Below, piece by piece: positions 55,518-63,028 of a stretch of 64,000 bases of DNA. Position numbers and translations under genes: made by a program. The notes under the pieces are model-generated. The model was not told the DNA's origin and did not search any database. It saw nothing but the letters and a program-made list of their open reading frames with translations. Positions within the stretch are counted from its first letter, which is position 1; each line of letters opens with the position of its first letter. This DNA is from Muribaculaceae bacterium (GTDB lineage: Bacteria; Bacteroidota; Bacteroidia; Bacteroidales; Muribaculaceae). The stretch spans positions 33,097 to 97,096 of the forward strand of contig JAFLTT010000012.1 of assembly GCA_022509165.1 (NCBI GenBank), read 5' to 3'.

Positions 55518-56249
55518 ATGAAAGCCATGATTTTAGCAGCGGGACTCGGAACCCGTCTCAGACCCCTTACCGATAAAATACCCAAGGCGCTTGTTGAGGT
55601 AGATGGGGTTCCAATGCTTGAATTGGTGATAGAGACTCTTAAAAGGCAAGGCTTCACTTCTATAGTAGTAAATGTGCACCATTTTGGGCAACAGATAATT
55701 GAATTTTTAAGGGCTCAGGATTTTGGCATAGATATCTTTGTAAGTGATGAGTCTGATACACTTCTCGACACCGGAGGTGGAATAGTGAAAGCGGCCCCTT
55801 TGCTATTTAATAAGGATAAGGAACCGGTATTGGTGCATAATGTGGACATATTGAGCACTGCCAATTTATATGATTTGATGCAGGAGAGTGCCTCACGCTT
55901 ATTGGTTAGCGACCGGGAAAGCGGAAGGAAATTGATATTTGATGAGGGAATGGAATTGCGAGGGTGGCATAATCTTTCTGCCGATTGTTATAAGCCCGAG
56001 CATATTGAGGTGCAACCGGATTGGAGAGAACTTGCGTTCAGTGGTATATATACCATTACTCAAGCTGCTGTAGAAGAAATGAAGAGATTGCTTGGGGAGG
56101 GTAAATATTCAATTATGGATTATTTCTTACACCCTGAAAGACATGAGATATTAAAAGGTGTAGAACAAAACGGGCTGAAGATACTGGATATAGGAAAGCC
56201 CACGACATTGTCGCAGGCTTCTATTTTCCGGGAAATGGTTGGCCGGTAA
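55518..56249 (+). CDS. MurU-like sugar-1-phosphate nucleotidyltransferase
   Basis: A 243-residue enzyme. The N-terminal MKAMILAAGLGTRLRPLTDKIPKALVEVDG is the nucleotide-binding signature; VHNVDILS is the metal-binding aspartate segment. The size and compactness fit MurU (uridylyltransferase for MurNAc-1-P) rather than the longer GlmU. It lies 15 bases after the kinase-RapZ fusion, which would supply the sugar-1-phosphate. Other sugars are possible. Confidence 0.8.
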   Translation: MKAMILAAGLGTRLRPLTDKIPKALVEVDGVPMLELVIETLKRQGFTSIVVNVHHFGQQIIEFLRAQDFGIDIFVSDESDTLLDTGGGIVKAAPLLFNKDKEPVLVHNVDILSTANLYDLMQESASRLLVSDRESGRKLIFDEGMELRGWHNLSADCYKPEHIEVQPDWRELAFSGIYTITQAAVEEMKRLLGEGKYSIMDYFLHPERHEILKGVEQNGLKILDIGKPTTLSQASIFREMVGR

Positions 56250-56253
56250 TATT

Positions 56254-56445
56254 TTAATTAAAGCTATCGTTATTGTTTGAAATCCGTCTGTTTGACTTGG
56301 CGGTGAACTGGCAAACACACCCTCCGATAAGGAAAATTACAGCGATACCACCTATCCACCAGGTTGCGGCGTAACTGTTCATAAAGCAGGAAACGATTAA
56401 TAAAATCGAACCGATAATGTAGAAAATAATAGACAGCGTTTTCAT
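56254..56445 (-). CDS. small two-TM protein, unknown
   Basis: A 63-residue protein (MKTLSIIFYIIGSILLIVSCFMNS) with two hydrophobic segments (residues 4-22 and 29-47) and a polar tail with NNN. The stop is 4 bases from the convergent nucleotidyltransferase stop. No family was recognised. Confidence 0.55.
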   Translation of the reverse strand: MKTLSIIFYIIGSILLIVSCFMNSYAATWWIGGIAVIFLIGGCVCQFTAKSNRRISNNNDSFN

Positions 56446-56701
56446 AATTTTTAAATATTTTCTTGTTTAACAATTTATTTCCCGGAGGGTTGTAATACGT
56501 TACAATATGGGTTGTAAGGCTTTCAAACCTCTGAAAACAAGGGCAGTTTTAAAAGTGGATTCTAATCTTTTCCCTTGTTTGTAATTATAACATTAGTGGT
56601 GTTTGAAATGTTTACAAACATTAATTTTCCATTGAAAATTTTTAGAAGCTGTTAATAAGGAAACCCCTCCCCACGAAAATAAAGCATTGATATTTAACAT
56701 A
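56446..56701. other. non-coding A/T-rich region left of the HicAB island
   Basis: The region from the small membrane gene to the left repeat holds no credible open frame, tRNA or clear promoter. Together with the repeat (56702-56759) and the short stretch to the hicB end (56845) it makes a gap of about 400 bases without genes. Confidence 0.5.
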
Positions 56702-56759
56702 AAGAAAAGGAATTGCGATGTGCAATTCCTTTTCTTAGTAGCCGATCCGGGACTCGAAC
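56702..56759. repeat. left copy of 58-bp direct repeat: tRNA-Glu 3' fragment
   Basis: Identical over 58 bases to 57664-57721. It comprises the hairpin terminator (56702-56737) and the last 21 bases of tRNA-Glu (T loop to discriminator base). Downstream of it the sequence diverges from the intact tRNA. It is read as a displaced tRNA end left by integration at the tRNA gene. Confidence 0.85.
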
Positions 56760-56845
56760 TCTATTTTTTAAGGGATCATCAAGGTATGATTTGGTAAAAA
56801 TGAAAAGGGACCACTATTATTAGTAAATATTTTTATGAAAATTAT

Positions 56846-57265
56846 TTATATAAAGGCTAATGCTTGTCGTCCGATCTCATGGAGTCCCTTTATAATCTTC
56901 TCTCTTTTGTCAGGTCTGGCTTTTTTCTCACCGTTTACATAATGAGAAAGTTGCTTTTGATTAATACCGCTTACTTTACTTATTGCCGATAGAGTTGTAA
57001 ACCTTTCCGCATCTCTTAACAATGCCGGTACTGCAAGTTCATATACAATCTCATAATTACCATTCACAATTTCTTCAGGCAAAATTTCTCCTCTTTCAAG
57101 ATTACTTTGAATATGAAACCTTAATCCTTCTTCAAATTCTTTTTTAAATAACTCAAAAGTTTTTCCCGTGGCTAATACTACACCCCCAATAGTAACATCA
57201 AAAATACCACCGCAAAAATTTTTGTCCGTGTAATCTACGGTTACTTTTAAAACTCTTTTTTCCAT
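56846..57265 (-). CDS. hicB: HicB-type antitoxin with HTH domain
   Basis: A 139-residue protein. The N-terminal 70 residues have the HicB-like pseudo-RNase-H pattern (TVDYTDKNFCGGIFD, FELFKKEFEEGLRFHIQ). The C-terminal half is a helix-turn-helix (TLSAISKVSGINQKQLSHYVNGEKKARPDKREKIIKG) for DNA binding. It lies 7 bases downstream of hicA, neutralises that toxin and likely represses the shared promoter at 57487-57518. Confidence 0.82.
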   Translation of the reverse strand: MEKRVLKVTVDYTDKNFCGGIFDVTIGGVVLATGKTFELFKKEFEEGLRFHIQSNLERGEILPEEIVNGNYEIVYELAVPALLRDAERFTTLSAISKVSGINQKQLSHYVNGEKKARPDKREKIIKGLHEIGRQALAFI

Positions 57266-57272
57266 AATAAAT

Positions 57273-57467
57273 TTATTTCCAGCCTGCTTGTTTCCAAATA
57301 GAATTTAATAAAAATTGACTTAATGTTTCATTGTCTTTACCATTTACAGTCACTGTACCCTTCTTTGAAGGATGACAAAACTGTCGGTGACTTCCCTTTT
57401 GACGATCTTTATACCATCCATCAGCCTCCAACATGGCTATAACCTCTTTTACTTTATAGTTTTTCAT
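57273..57467 (-). CDS. hicA: HicA-type mRNA interferase toxin
   Basis: A 64-residue protein with the compact dsRBD-like HicA fold: KVKEVIAMLEADGWYKDRQK, the GSHRQFCHPSK motif containing the catalytic histidine, and TVTVNGKDNETLSQFLLNSI. HicA cleaves mRNAs when free of HicB. Full family length. It precedes hicB and its own promoter has a dyad in the spacer. Confidence 0.88.
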   Translation of the reverse strand: MKNYKVKEVIAMLEADGWYKDRQKGSHRQFCHPSKKGTVTVNGKDNETLSQFLLNSIWKQAGWK

Positions 57468-57486
57468 AACTATTCAAAAGAATATA

Positions 57487-57518
57487 CAAAAGTAGTAAAA
57501 AATCTACTTTTTCACAAA
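57487..57518 (-). promoter_or_regulatory. promoter of hicAB
   Basis: Minus strand: TTTG (57518-57515), 20-base spacer, TACTTTTG (57494-57487), an exact consensus match. Transcription would begin about 15 bases before the hicA ATG. Confidence 0.8.
57488..57511. promoter_or_regulatory. operator dyad in the hicAB promoter
   Basis: AAAAGTAG (57488-57495), an 8-base spacer and CTACTTTT (57504-57511), perfect 8-bp arms. It covers most of the -7 box and the spacer, so a bound repressor would block RNA polymerase. HicB, with its HTH domain, is the obvious candidate. Confidence 0.7.
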
Positions 57519-57663
57519 TCATCTAAACATTTATAAAATAGAAAATATTGGTTTTCCTCCCCATATTTCTTGGAAACGGCTGAAAAGCTTTCAGGACTGT
57601 AAAGAAATAGATTTATTGTATCGCTCTATTCAATTCATTCCATATTTTGGAAATTAAGGAAAT

Positions 57664-57699
57664 AAGAAAAGGAATTGCGATGTGCAATTCCTTTTCTTA
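57664..57699 (-). terminator. terminator of tRNA-Glu
   Basis: AAGAAAAGGAATTG pairs perfectly with CAATTCCTTTTCTT (14 bp) around a 7-base loop; on the minus strand the stem is followed by a short T/A stretch. It begins just beyond the tRNA 3' end. Confidence 0.85.
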
Positions 57700-57721
57700 G
57701 TAGCCGATCCGGGACTCGAAC
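57664..57721. repeat. right copy of 58-bp direct repeat, part of tRNA-Glu
   Basis: Identical to 56702-56759; this copy joins the intact tRNA. The offset between copies is 962 bases, and hicA and hicB are the only genes between them. It covers terminator (57664-57699) and the 3' 21 bases of the tRNA. Confidence 0.85.
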
Positions 57722-57772
57722 CCGAGTCTCCACCGTGAGAGGGTGGCGTGCTAACCGCTACACTAATCGGCC
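57701..57772 (-). tRNA. tRNA-Glu (anticodon CTC)
   Basis: A 72-base cloverleaf on the minus strand: acceptor GGCCGAT with ATCGGCT (one G-U), D arm with TAGCGGTTAGCA-type loop, anticodon stem CCACC/GGTGG around loop CTCTCAC (anticodon CTC), and T arm with loop GTTCGAG. The discriminator base is A and no CCA is encoded. It decodes GAG. The 3' 21 bases are duplicated at 56739-56759. Confidence 0.92.
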
Positions 57773-57882
57773 AAAAAGACTTCGATTAATCGAAGTCGTT
57801 GCAAAATTACAGAAAATATTTTTAATCGCCAAAATTGGGATTCTGATATCTATGGCCGTAATTTGCCTGATTTTTCTGCTGA

Positions 57883-58428
57883 TTATTCAGCAGCGCTTTC
57901 TGCAGCCTCTGATTCAGCTACTTCCTCCTGAAGGTCGGCCTTTGCGGCAGCTTCTTCAGCAGCAAGTTTCTCTGCTTTCTTCTTGGCTACTGATTCGCCT
58001 TTGAGACGATTCTTTTCTACTTCAGCATCAAAACGAGCTTTGTCTTCTTCAGCCTGTTTTGCTGCCTGTTTAGCCTCAAATGCTTTTTCTTTCTTGTCTT
58101 TTGCATCTTTCCATGCATTGAAGCGGCGCTGTGCTTCATCTTCGTTGAAGGCACCTTTCTTAACTCCGGCACGAAGATGCTTCATAAGCATCACACCCTC
58201 TTTGCTTAGGATGGAGCGTACGGTGTCGGTAGGAAGTGCACCTACTTCGATCCAATATAAGGCACGGTCAAAGTCTAAATTTATTGTAGCAGGATTAGTG
58301 TTCGGATTGTATGAACCTATCCTTTCAATAAATTTACCATCACGTGGTGCCCTGCTATCGGCGACTACAATAGGATAGAAAGCGTAGCCTTTGCGGCCAT
58401 GACGCTGTAATCTGATTTTTGTTGCCAT
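57883..58428 (-). CDS. rpsP: 30S ribosomal protein S16 with C-terminal extension
   Basis: A 181-residue protein. The first 80 residues are the S16 domain ([42 protein letters not shown], split by [34 protein letters not shown]). The rest is a Lys/Ala/Glu-rich helical extension ([33 protein letters not shown]). S16 of most bacteria is near 80-90 residues, and Bacteroidetes commonly carry such a tail. It has a promoter and structured leader of its own. Confidence 0.95.
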   Translation of the reverse strand: MATKIRLQRHGRKGYAFYPIVVADSRAPRDGKFIERIGSYNPNTNPATINLDFDRALYWIEVGALPTDTVRSILSKEGVMLMKHLRAGVKKGAFNEDEAQRRFNAWKDAKDKKEKAFEAKQAAKQAEEDKARFDAEVEKNRLKGESVAKKKAEKLAAEEAAAKADLQEEVAESEAAESAAE

Positions 58429-58456
58429 AAACTTTTAGCGTGTTTTATTGAATTTT

Positions 58457-58490
58457 AAAACTTTCCGGGCTAATGAGCCGGAAAAATTGC
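58457..58490 (-). promoter_or_regulatory. leader hairpin of rpsP
   Basis: In the 62-base leader, a stem TTTCCGG-GCT / AGC-CGGAAA (about 9 bp, one bulged base, AATG loop) lies between the predicted transcription start (about 58490) and the ATG at 58428. Feedback by a ribosomal protein is possible but not shown. Confidence 0.35.
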
Positions 58491-58494
58491 GCTG

Positions 58495-58525
58495 CAAAAT
58501 TACTTAATTCAGTTGATATTTCCAA
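58495..58525 (-). promoter_or_regulatory. promoter of rpsP
   Basis: Minus strand: TTG (58525-58523), 20-base spacer, TAATTTTG (58502-58495), an exact consensus match. Confidence 0.75.
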
Positions 58526-58552
58526 GCTGAGGTGGGAAATGAGAAAGTTTTG

Positions 58553-58560
58553 TAACTTTG
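58553..58560 (+). promoter_or_regulatory. -7 box of prfA, close to the start codon
   Basis: TAACTTTG matches TAnnTTTG exactly. The prfA ATG begins only 5 bases after it, so transcription is predicted to start at or next to the ATG. The -33 box is not obvious. Confidence 0.55.
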
Positions 58561-58564
58561 CAAT

Positions 58565-59674
58565 ATGGACAATAATGCTTTACTTTCTAAACTCGACGGC
58601 TTCGACTCCAGATTTGAAGAAGTTGCCACCCTCATTACCGACCCTGATGTGATAGCCGATAGACAACGGTATGTGAAACTCACAAAGGAATACCGTTGGT
58701 TGCGTCAGCTCCTCGATGCAGCAAATACTTATAGAAGTATGCTAAGGGAGACTGAAGAAGCAAAATCTATATTGGCGGAAGACGACGATGAGGAAATGAG
58801 GTCGATGGCTCGTGAAGTGATCAATGCATCGGCTACTAAAATACCCGAGATGGAGGAGCAGATCAAATTGCTGCTCGTACCGGCCGACCCCGAGGATGCA
58901 AAGAATGCTGTGGTAGAAATCCGTGGCGGAACAGGAGGTGACGAAGCTGCCCTGTTTGCCGGAGATCTCTTTAGGATGTATCAGAAATTTGCAGAGATAA
59001 AGGGGTGGAAACTCGATGTGACAAGTTATAATGAAGGCACAGCGGGCGGCTATAAAGAAATTTGTTTCAACCTTACCGGTGAAGACGTGTACGGGGTGAT
59101 GAAATATGAAAGCGGCGTGCACAGGGTGCAGAGAGTACCGGTTACAGAAACTCAGGGTCGGGTTCATACCTCCGCAGCCACTGTTGCTGTGTTGCCGGAA
59201 GCCGAAGAATTTGATGTGGAGATAAATGAAGGGGCCATAAAGTGGGATACTTTCCGTTCGGGAGGTGCCGGTGGTCAGAATGTCAACAAAGTGGAATCGG
59301 GAGTAAGGCTAAGATATATCTGGAAGAATCCTATCACGGGAGAGGAAGATGAGATACTGATAGAATGTACGGAAACTCGTGATCAGCCCAAGAATAAGGA
59401 AAGGGCATTATCTCGGCTTAGAACCTATATCTATAGCAGAGAGAGACAGAAATATCTCGATGATATTGCCAGCAGAAGGAAAACTCTGGTATCCACCGGC
59501 GACCGTTCGGCCAAGATACGCACCTATAACTTTCCTCAGGGAAGAATGACGGACCATCGTATCAATTACACCATCTATAATCTTGCAAATTTCCTTGATG
59601 GAAACATACAGGAATGTATAGACAGACTTTCGGTAGCCGAAAACGCCGAAAAACTTAAAGAAGCTGCTCTATAA
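58565..59674 (+). CDS. prfA: peptide chain release factor 1
   Basis: A 369-residue protein that ends translation at UAA and UAG. The N-terminal helical domain leads to the PVT-type codon-recognition motif (RVPVTETQGRVHTS) and the GGQ catalytic loop (RSGGAGGQNVNKVES), followed by the C-terminal part FPQGRMTDHRIN. The start MDNNALLSKLDGFDSRFEEV agrees with Bacteroidetes relatives, so the start codon is secure even though almost no leader remains. Confidence 0.96.
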   Translation: MDNNALLSKLDGFDSRFEEVATLITDPDVIADRQRYVKLTKEYRWLRQLLDAANTYRSMLRETEEAKSILAEDDDEEMRSMAREVINASATKIPEMEEQIKLLLVPADPEDAKNAVVEIRGGTGGDEAALFAGDLFRMYQKFAEIKGWKLDVTSYNEGTAGGYKEICFNLTGEDVYGVMKYESGVHRVQRVPVTETQGRVHTSAATVAVLPEAEEFDVEINEGAIKWDTFRSGGAGGQNVNKVESGVRLRYIWKNPITGEEDEILIECTETRDQPKNKERALSRLRTYIYSRERQKYLDDIASRRKTLVSTGDRSAKIRTYNFPQGRMTDHRINYTIYNLANFLDGNIQECIDRLSVAENAEKLKEAAL

Positions 59675-59685
59675 GTGAATCTGAA

Positions 59686-61479
59686 CTAAGGAATATTGAT
59701 TACCAATCCGTCGTAAGCCGGACTCACACCTGCAGGTAGTTTTTCTTCCAGTTCTTCATGTTTTCCGGCTTCATGACAGAAATGGGTAAGGTATGCCCTT
59801 TTAGGTTTCAACTCCTTTATCATCTCAAGTGCTTCCTCTATTGTAAAGTGAGCGAAATGCTCTTTGTATCGCAGACCATTGAGCACTAAAACTTCAAGGT
59901 CTTTCAGTTTCTCTTTTTCTTCTTCAGGGATAGTTTTGGCATCTGTGACGTATGCAAAATCACCGATTCTGAACCCAACTATCGGCAGTTTCCCATGCAA
60001 AACTGAGATAGGGGTTACCTTTACACCTTTCACCATGAATGGAGTATCTGCGATCTCATGCATATCGAAGGCAGGCACTCCGGGATACAAAGACTCCCGG
60101 AAACAATAGTCAAGACGTTTATGCAGGTCTTCATTCACATCCTTGCGCAGATAAATTGAGAATTTTCCGCCTGCACAGAAGGGGCGTAAATCGTCTAATC
60201 CCCCCACATGATCATAGTGACTATGAGTAATCAAGGCTGCATCAAGAGATGTGATATTCGTCCTGAGGGCTTGTTGACGGAAATCGGGCGAGACATCAAT
60301 AAGCAGTGTCACTCCTTTGGTCTCTACAAGGGCTGAACAGCGGGTGCGTTGATCTTTAGGAGAATCCGAACGACATACCGGGCAGAAGCAACCCACTTCG
60401 GGAATCCCCTTGGAGGTGCCTGTACCGAGAATAGTAACTTTAATACCCGTATCTACGATATTCACTTCGGGGTGTAGTGTCACACCATATTTCTCTAATA
60501 CCTTATCTCGTACATGGTGTGCCACTTCTAAAACATCTTGGGCTGTAGCATCACCCTTATTGGCGATCACCAGGCATTGAGACGGATATACCTCAGCTCC
60601 ACCTACAGAATATCCTTTAAGTCCGGCATGCTCTATCAGCCATCCTGCAGGTATTTTTATATAGTATGGATCGTCAGTTTCATAATAAGGAATGTCGGGA
60701 GACAGGGCAGACATCACCTCTTTATAAAAATAGATCCGCACTATGGGATTTTTGAAGAAACTCCCTGCATTCCCGGTTACCTTCGGGTCAGGCAACTTTG
60801 AATTTCTTATCCGGATTACTTCTTTGGCCACTTCAGCGGTTGTGGGAACTCTTCCGAGGTTTGATTCAAAGTTTTTTAATGGACCATAAGTAAGATTTTG
60901 AGCCTTTTTGCTCGGATGAAGGCGGAAACTTACCCTTAAGACTATATAGCGTCCCTTGCCTTCATTTTTGAAGATACTGTCGCGATATCCGAATTTACAT
61001 TCATCAGCTGAAAGAAGGATAGTATCGCGGGTCACCATATCAAAACATTCCACTTTATGAATAAGAGAACCTACTTCTACTCCGTAAGCTCCGATATTCT
61101 GCACCGGTGATGCCCCCACGGATCCCGGTATACCCGAAAGATTCTCCAGTCCGGCGAGCCCTTCATCAATAGTCCATGCAACGAAATCGCTCCAATTTTC
61201 AGCCGCCCCTCCAATAACAAAGGCTGTGTCTTCATCCTTGAGATATTTCTTTCTACCGGTTACCTGTGAATGAATCACCAACCCATTGAAATCTCCATTG
61301 AACAAAACGTTGCTACCACCTCCCAGAACAAATACCTCATTATCTGCATATTCATCGGAAAGAGATATAGCCCGCAGTTCCTCCGCATTTTTAAATGTAG
61401 TATACAATTTAGCTTTGGCCGGAATCCCGAAAGTGGTAAGCGGACCCAGAGCAACGTCCTTTTCAAAATTTATCTTCAT
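59686..61479 (-). CDS. murB: fusion: MurB + metallo-beta-lactamase-fold hydrolase
   Basis: A 597-residue two-domain protein. Residues 1 to about 343 are MurB, the FAD enzyme reducing UDP-GlcNAc-enolpyruvate: LGPLTTFGIPAKA, VLGGGSNVLF, NIGAYGVEVGS, AGSFFKNP and HAGLKGYSVGGAEVYPSQC. The join is a short stretch (VDTG) reading straight into IKVTILGTGTSKGIPEVGC at residue 346. Residues 346-597 are an MBL-fold hydrolase with THSHYDHVGG, an N-terminal CxxC (CFCPVC) and a C-terminal THFCHEAG. The two are separate neighbouring genes in many Bacteroidetes; here no stop or ATG lies at the join. Confidence 0.88.
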   Translation of the reverse strand: MKINFEKDVALGPLTTFGIPAKAKLYTTFKNAEELRAISLSDEYADNEVFVLGGGSNVLFNGDFNGLVIHSQVTGRKKYLKDEDTAFVIGGAAENWSDFVAWTIDEGLAGLENLSGIPGSVGASPVQNIGAYGVEVGSLIHKVECFDMVTRDTILLSADECKFGYRDSIFKNEGKGRYIVLRVSFRLHPSKKAQNLTYGPLKNFESNLGRVPTTAEVAKEVIRIRNSKLPDPKVTGNAGSFFKNPIVRIYFYKEVMSALSPDIPYYETDDPYYIKIPAGWLIEHAGLKGYSVGGAEVYPSQCLVIANKGDATAQDVLEVAHHVRDKVLEKYGVTLHPEVNIVDTGIKVTILGTGTSKGIPEVGCFCPVCRSDSPKDQRTRCSALVETKGVTLLIDVSPDFRQQALRTNITSLDAALITHSHYDHVGGLDDLRPFCAGGKFSIYLRKDVNEDLHKRLDYCFRESLYPGVPAFDMHEIADTPFMVKGVKVTPISVLHGKLPIVGFRIGDFAYVTDAKTIPEEEKEKLKDLEVLVLNGLRYKEHFAHFTIEEALEMIKELKPKRAYLTHFCHEAGKHEELEEKLPAGVSPAYDGLVINIP

Positions 61480-61567
61480 ATACTATCTTACTCTTCTTGT
61501 ACAACTTGAAGAAATGTCTCAGTTTGTGTGGCTATATTTTCGTGGTGGAATATAAGCAATTATGATT

Positions 61568-62539
61568 TTATTGCCTTATTCTCACCAGCCTGCCATCTTC
61601 AAACCACAAGACCTTCCCATTATCGTAGGTCCAAATATCTAAAGTCTGTGAATAGTCGTGACCGGAATTAAGATCAGAGGGATTCCCGAGTGAAAGTTTC
61701 ACTTCTTCTTTAGTCATTCCGGGTTTCACCTTTCCTTGGCTTATTAAGTCCCAGGTAGCATTGTCAATACCGGGGTAATGTTTTCTGATGTCGGTGAAGG
61801 AAAAGATATTGTTGAAAGAACGGCTTTCATTATCGGCGCTCCCGAAATTCATGTAAACATAAGCCTTTTCTTTATTATCTGTTTCAATCTCCACTTGCAG
61901 AGGAAAAATCAGATTTCCAGGCTGGATATCGGTTATAGTCACCTCAACAAATTTTTTCCCGTCAATTCTGTTGCCCTCTTTATCATACCATAATGGAGAC
62001 CGGTTCCATAATTTTTTCCCGAGCAGAAGTTGTCGCGCCTGATTCACCATATCTTCATCAATAAGCATAGGAATCTGGTCGCTTTTTACAGTTTCCATTG
62101 CATCATTGAATTCTTTAGCTGTGTCGTAAGAATATATATAGATACCGTCGGAAAAAATTAAAGTTACAGTAAGACTTCCTGCCGCATTTATTTTAGATTC
62201 TATTCCACAGAACTCCAATACTTTACCTTTTACTGAATCAGGCGCTACAGGAAGCAGACCCTGACGAGGCACCACCACGAGTAGTGCCTTATTGTCGCTT
62301 GCTACAAATCGTTTCCCTTCATTCCAATCTTTTAGGGGCACAGCTTCCACCTGCTGCATGAACAATTCTTCGGCGGTAGGAGCGGAGAGTTTCTTGTCTT
62401 CGCGCGACAAGTTAATTTTCTTTGTGCTCTCAATGCCGGTGAAACAAGAGGAAAACCCTAAGGATAATATAATGAAACACAATAAATTCACTATTGTATT
62501 CCAATTTGATAAAGATATTTCTCTTTTCTTTTTTAACAT
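61568..62539 (-). CDS. lipoprotein with BamE/SmpA-like C terminus
   Basis: A 323-residue lipoprotein from the ATG at 62539; the open frame to 62554 starts inside the -7 box and is rejected. The signal ends LGFSSC (lipidated C32). The C-terminal 60 residues (KVKPGMTKEEVKLSLGNPS, IWTYDNGKVLWFEDGRLVRI) resemble the BamE/SmpA/OmlA fold. The middle part (about residues 45-250) is not recognised. A role in the outer membrane is inferred from the tail only. Confidence 0.72.
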   Translation of the reverse strand: MLKKKREISLSNWNTIVNLLCFIILSLGFSSCFTGIESTKKINLSREDKKLSAPTAEELFMQQVEAVPLKDWNEGKRFVASDNKALLVVVPRQGLLPVAPDSVKGKVLEFCGIESKINAAGSLTVTLIFSDGIYIYSYDTAKEFNDAMETVKSDQIPMLIDEDMVNQARQLLLGKKLWNRSPLWYDKEGNRIDGKKFVEVTITDIQPGNLIFPLQVEIETDNKEKAYVYMNFGSADNESRSFNNIFSFTDIRKHYPGIDNATWDLISQGKVKPGMTKEEVKLSLGNPSDLNSGHDYSQTLDIWTYDNGKVLWFEDGRLVRIRQ

Positions 62540-62551
62540 AAGCGGATAGTG

Positions 62552-62559
62552 CAAAATTA
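62552..62559 (-). promoter_or_regulatory. -7 box of the BamE-like lipoprotein gene
   Basis: Minus strand reads TAATTTTG, matching TAnnTTTG. Transcription would begin about 6 bases before the ATG at 62539. No -33 box was seen. Confidence 0.5.
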
Positions 62560-63028
62560 GTCAAAAAATAGAAAAAGGTTTGCCCTTTAAAAAATAATTA
62601 GTAACTTTTACCTTCTCTTCTAACTCACTGAAAATGTAGGATATTCGTTAAAAATCAATAAAATAGGGGTGTAAAAAGGGGTGAAGAAGAGAATTTAGGA
62701 AAAATCATAAAAAGCACCATTCCCCCAATGAGAGGTGCCATAAACTCACTTAAGGAGGTGTTATACCAGAAATTTCAACAGCTCTTTCCTTCTTTGCCCT
62801 TCCCCAAGTGTGTAATGCTTAAATTTAGCCTTTACAAGCATTCTAAACAACTTTTATTTATTATATAAGTAATTTAGCTATTCTGGATAAAAAACGGCTC
62901 TACAAGGCTTAAAATCGGTCATAGTATATTTCTTCTTTATTAAATCAAGAGCAGGTTTCTGGCTACATCTTATTTATCAAAAAAAACAATCTTTATATCT
63001 TTTTATATTTTAGGGAATTATATATCTA
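62560..63028. other. A/T-rich non-coding gap before the replication gene
   Basis: About 470 bases with no credible open frame. A GCACC...GGTGC hairpin (about 62715-62740) and TAAGGAGGTG (62752-62761) are seen. No tRNA, repeat pair or clear att site was found. Base composition turns sharply A/T-rich toward the right edge, marking a boundary of accessory DNA. Confidence 0.5.

Noticed and set aside
62850..62885. A/T-rich segment with TTATATAAG as a possible dif site near the phage-type gene
   Set aside because: No reliable Bacteroidetes dif match can be made by eye, and no second copy is in the window.
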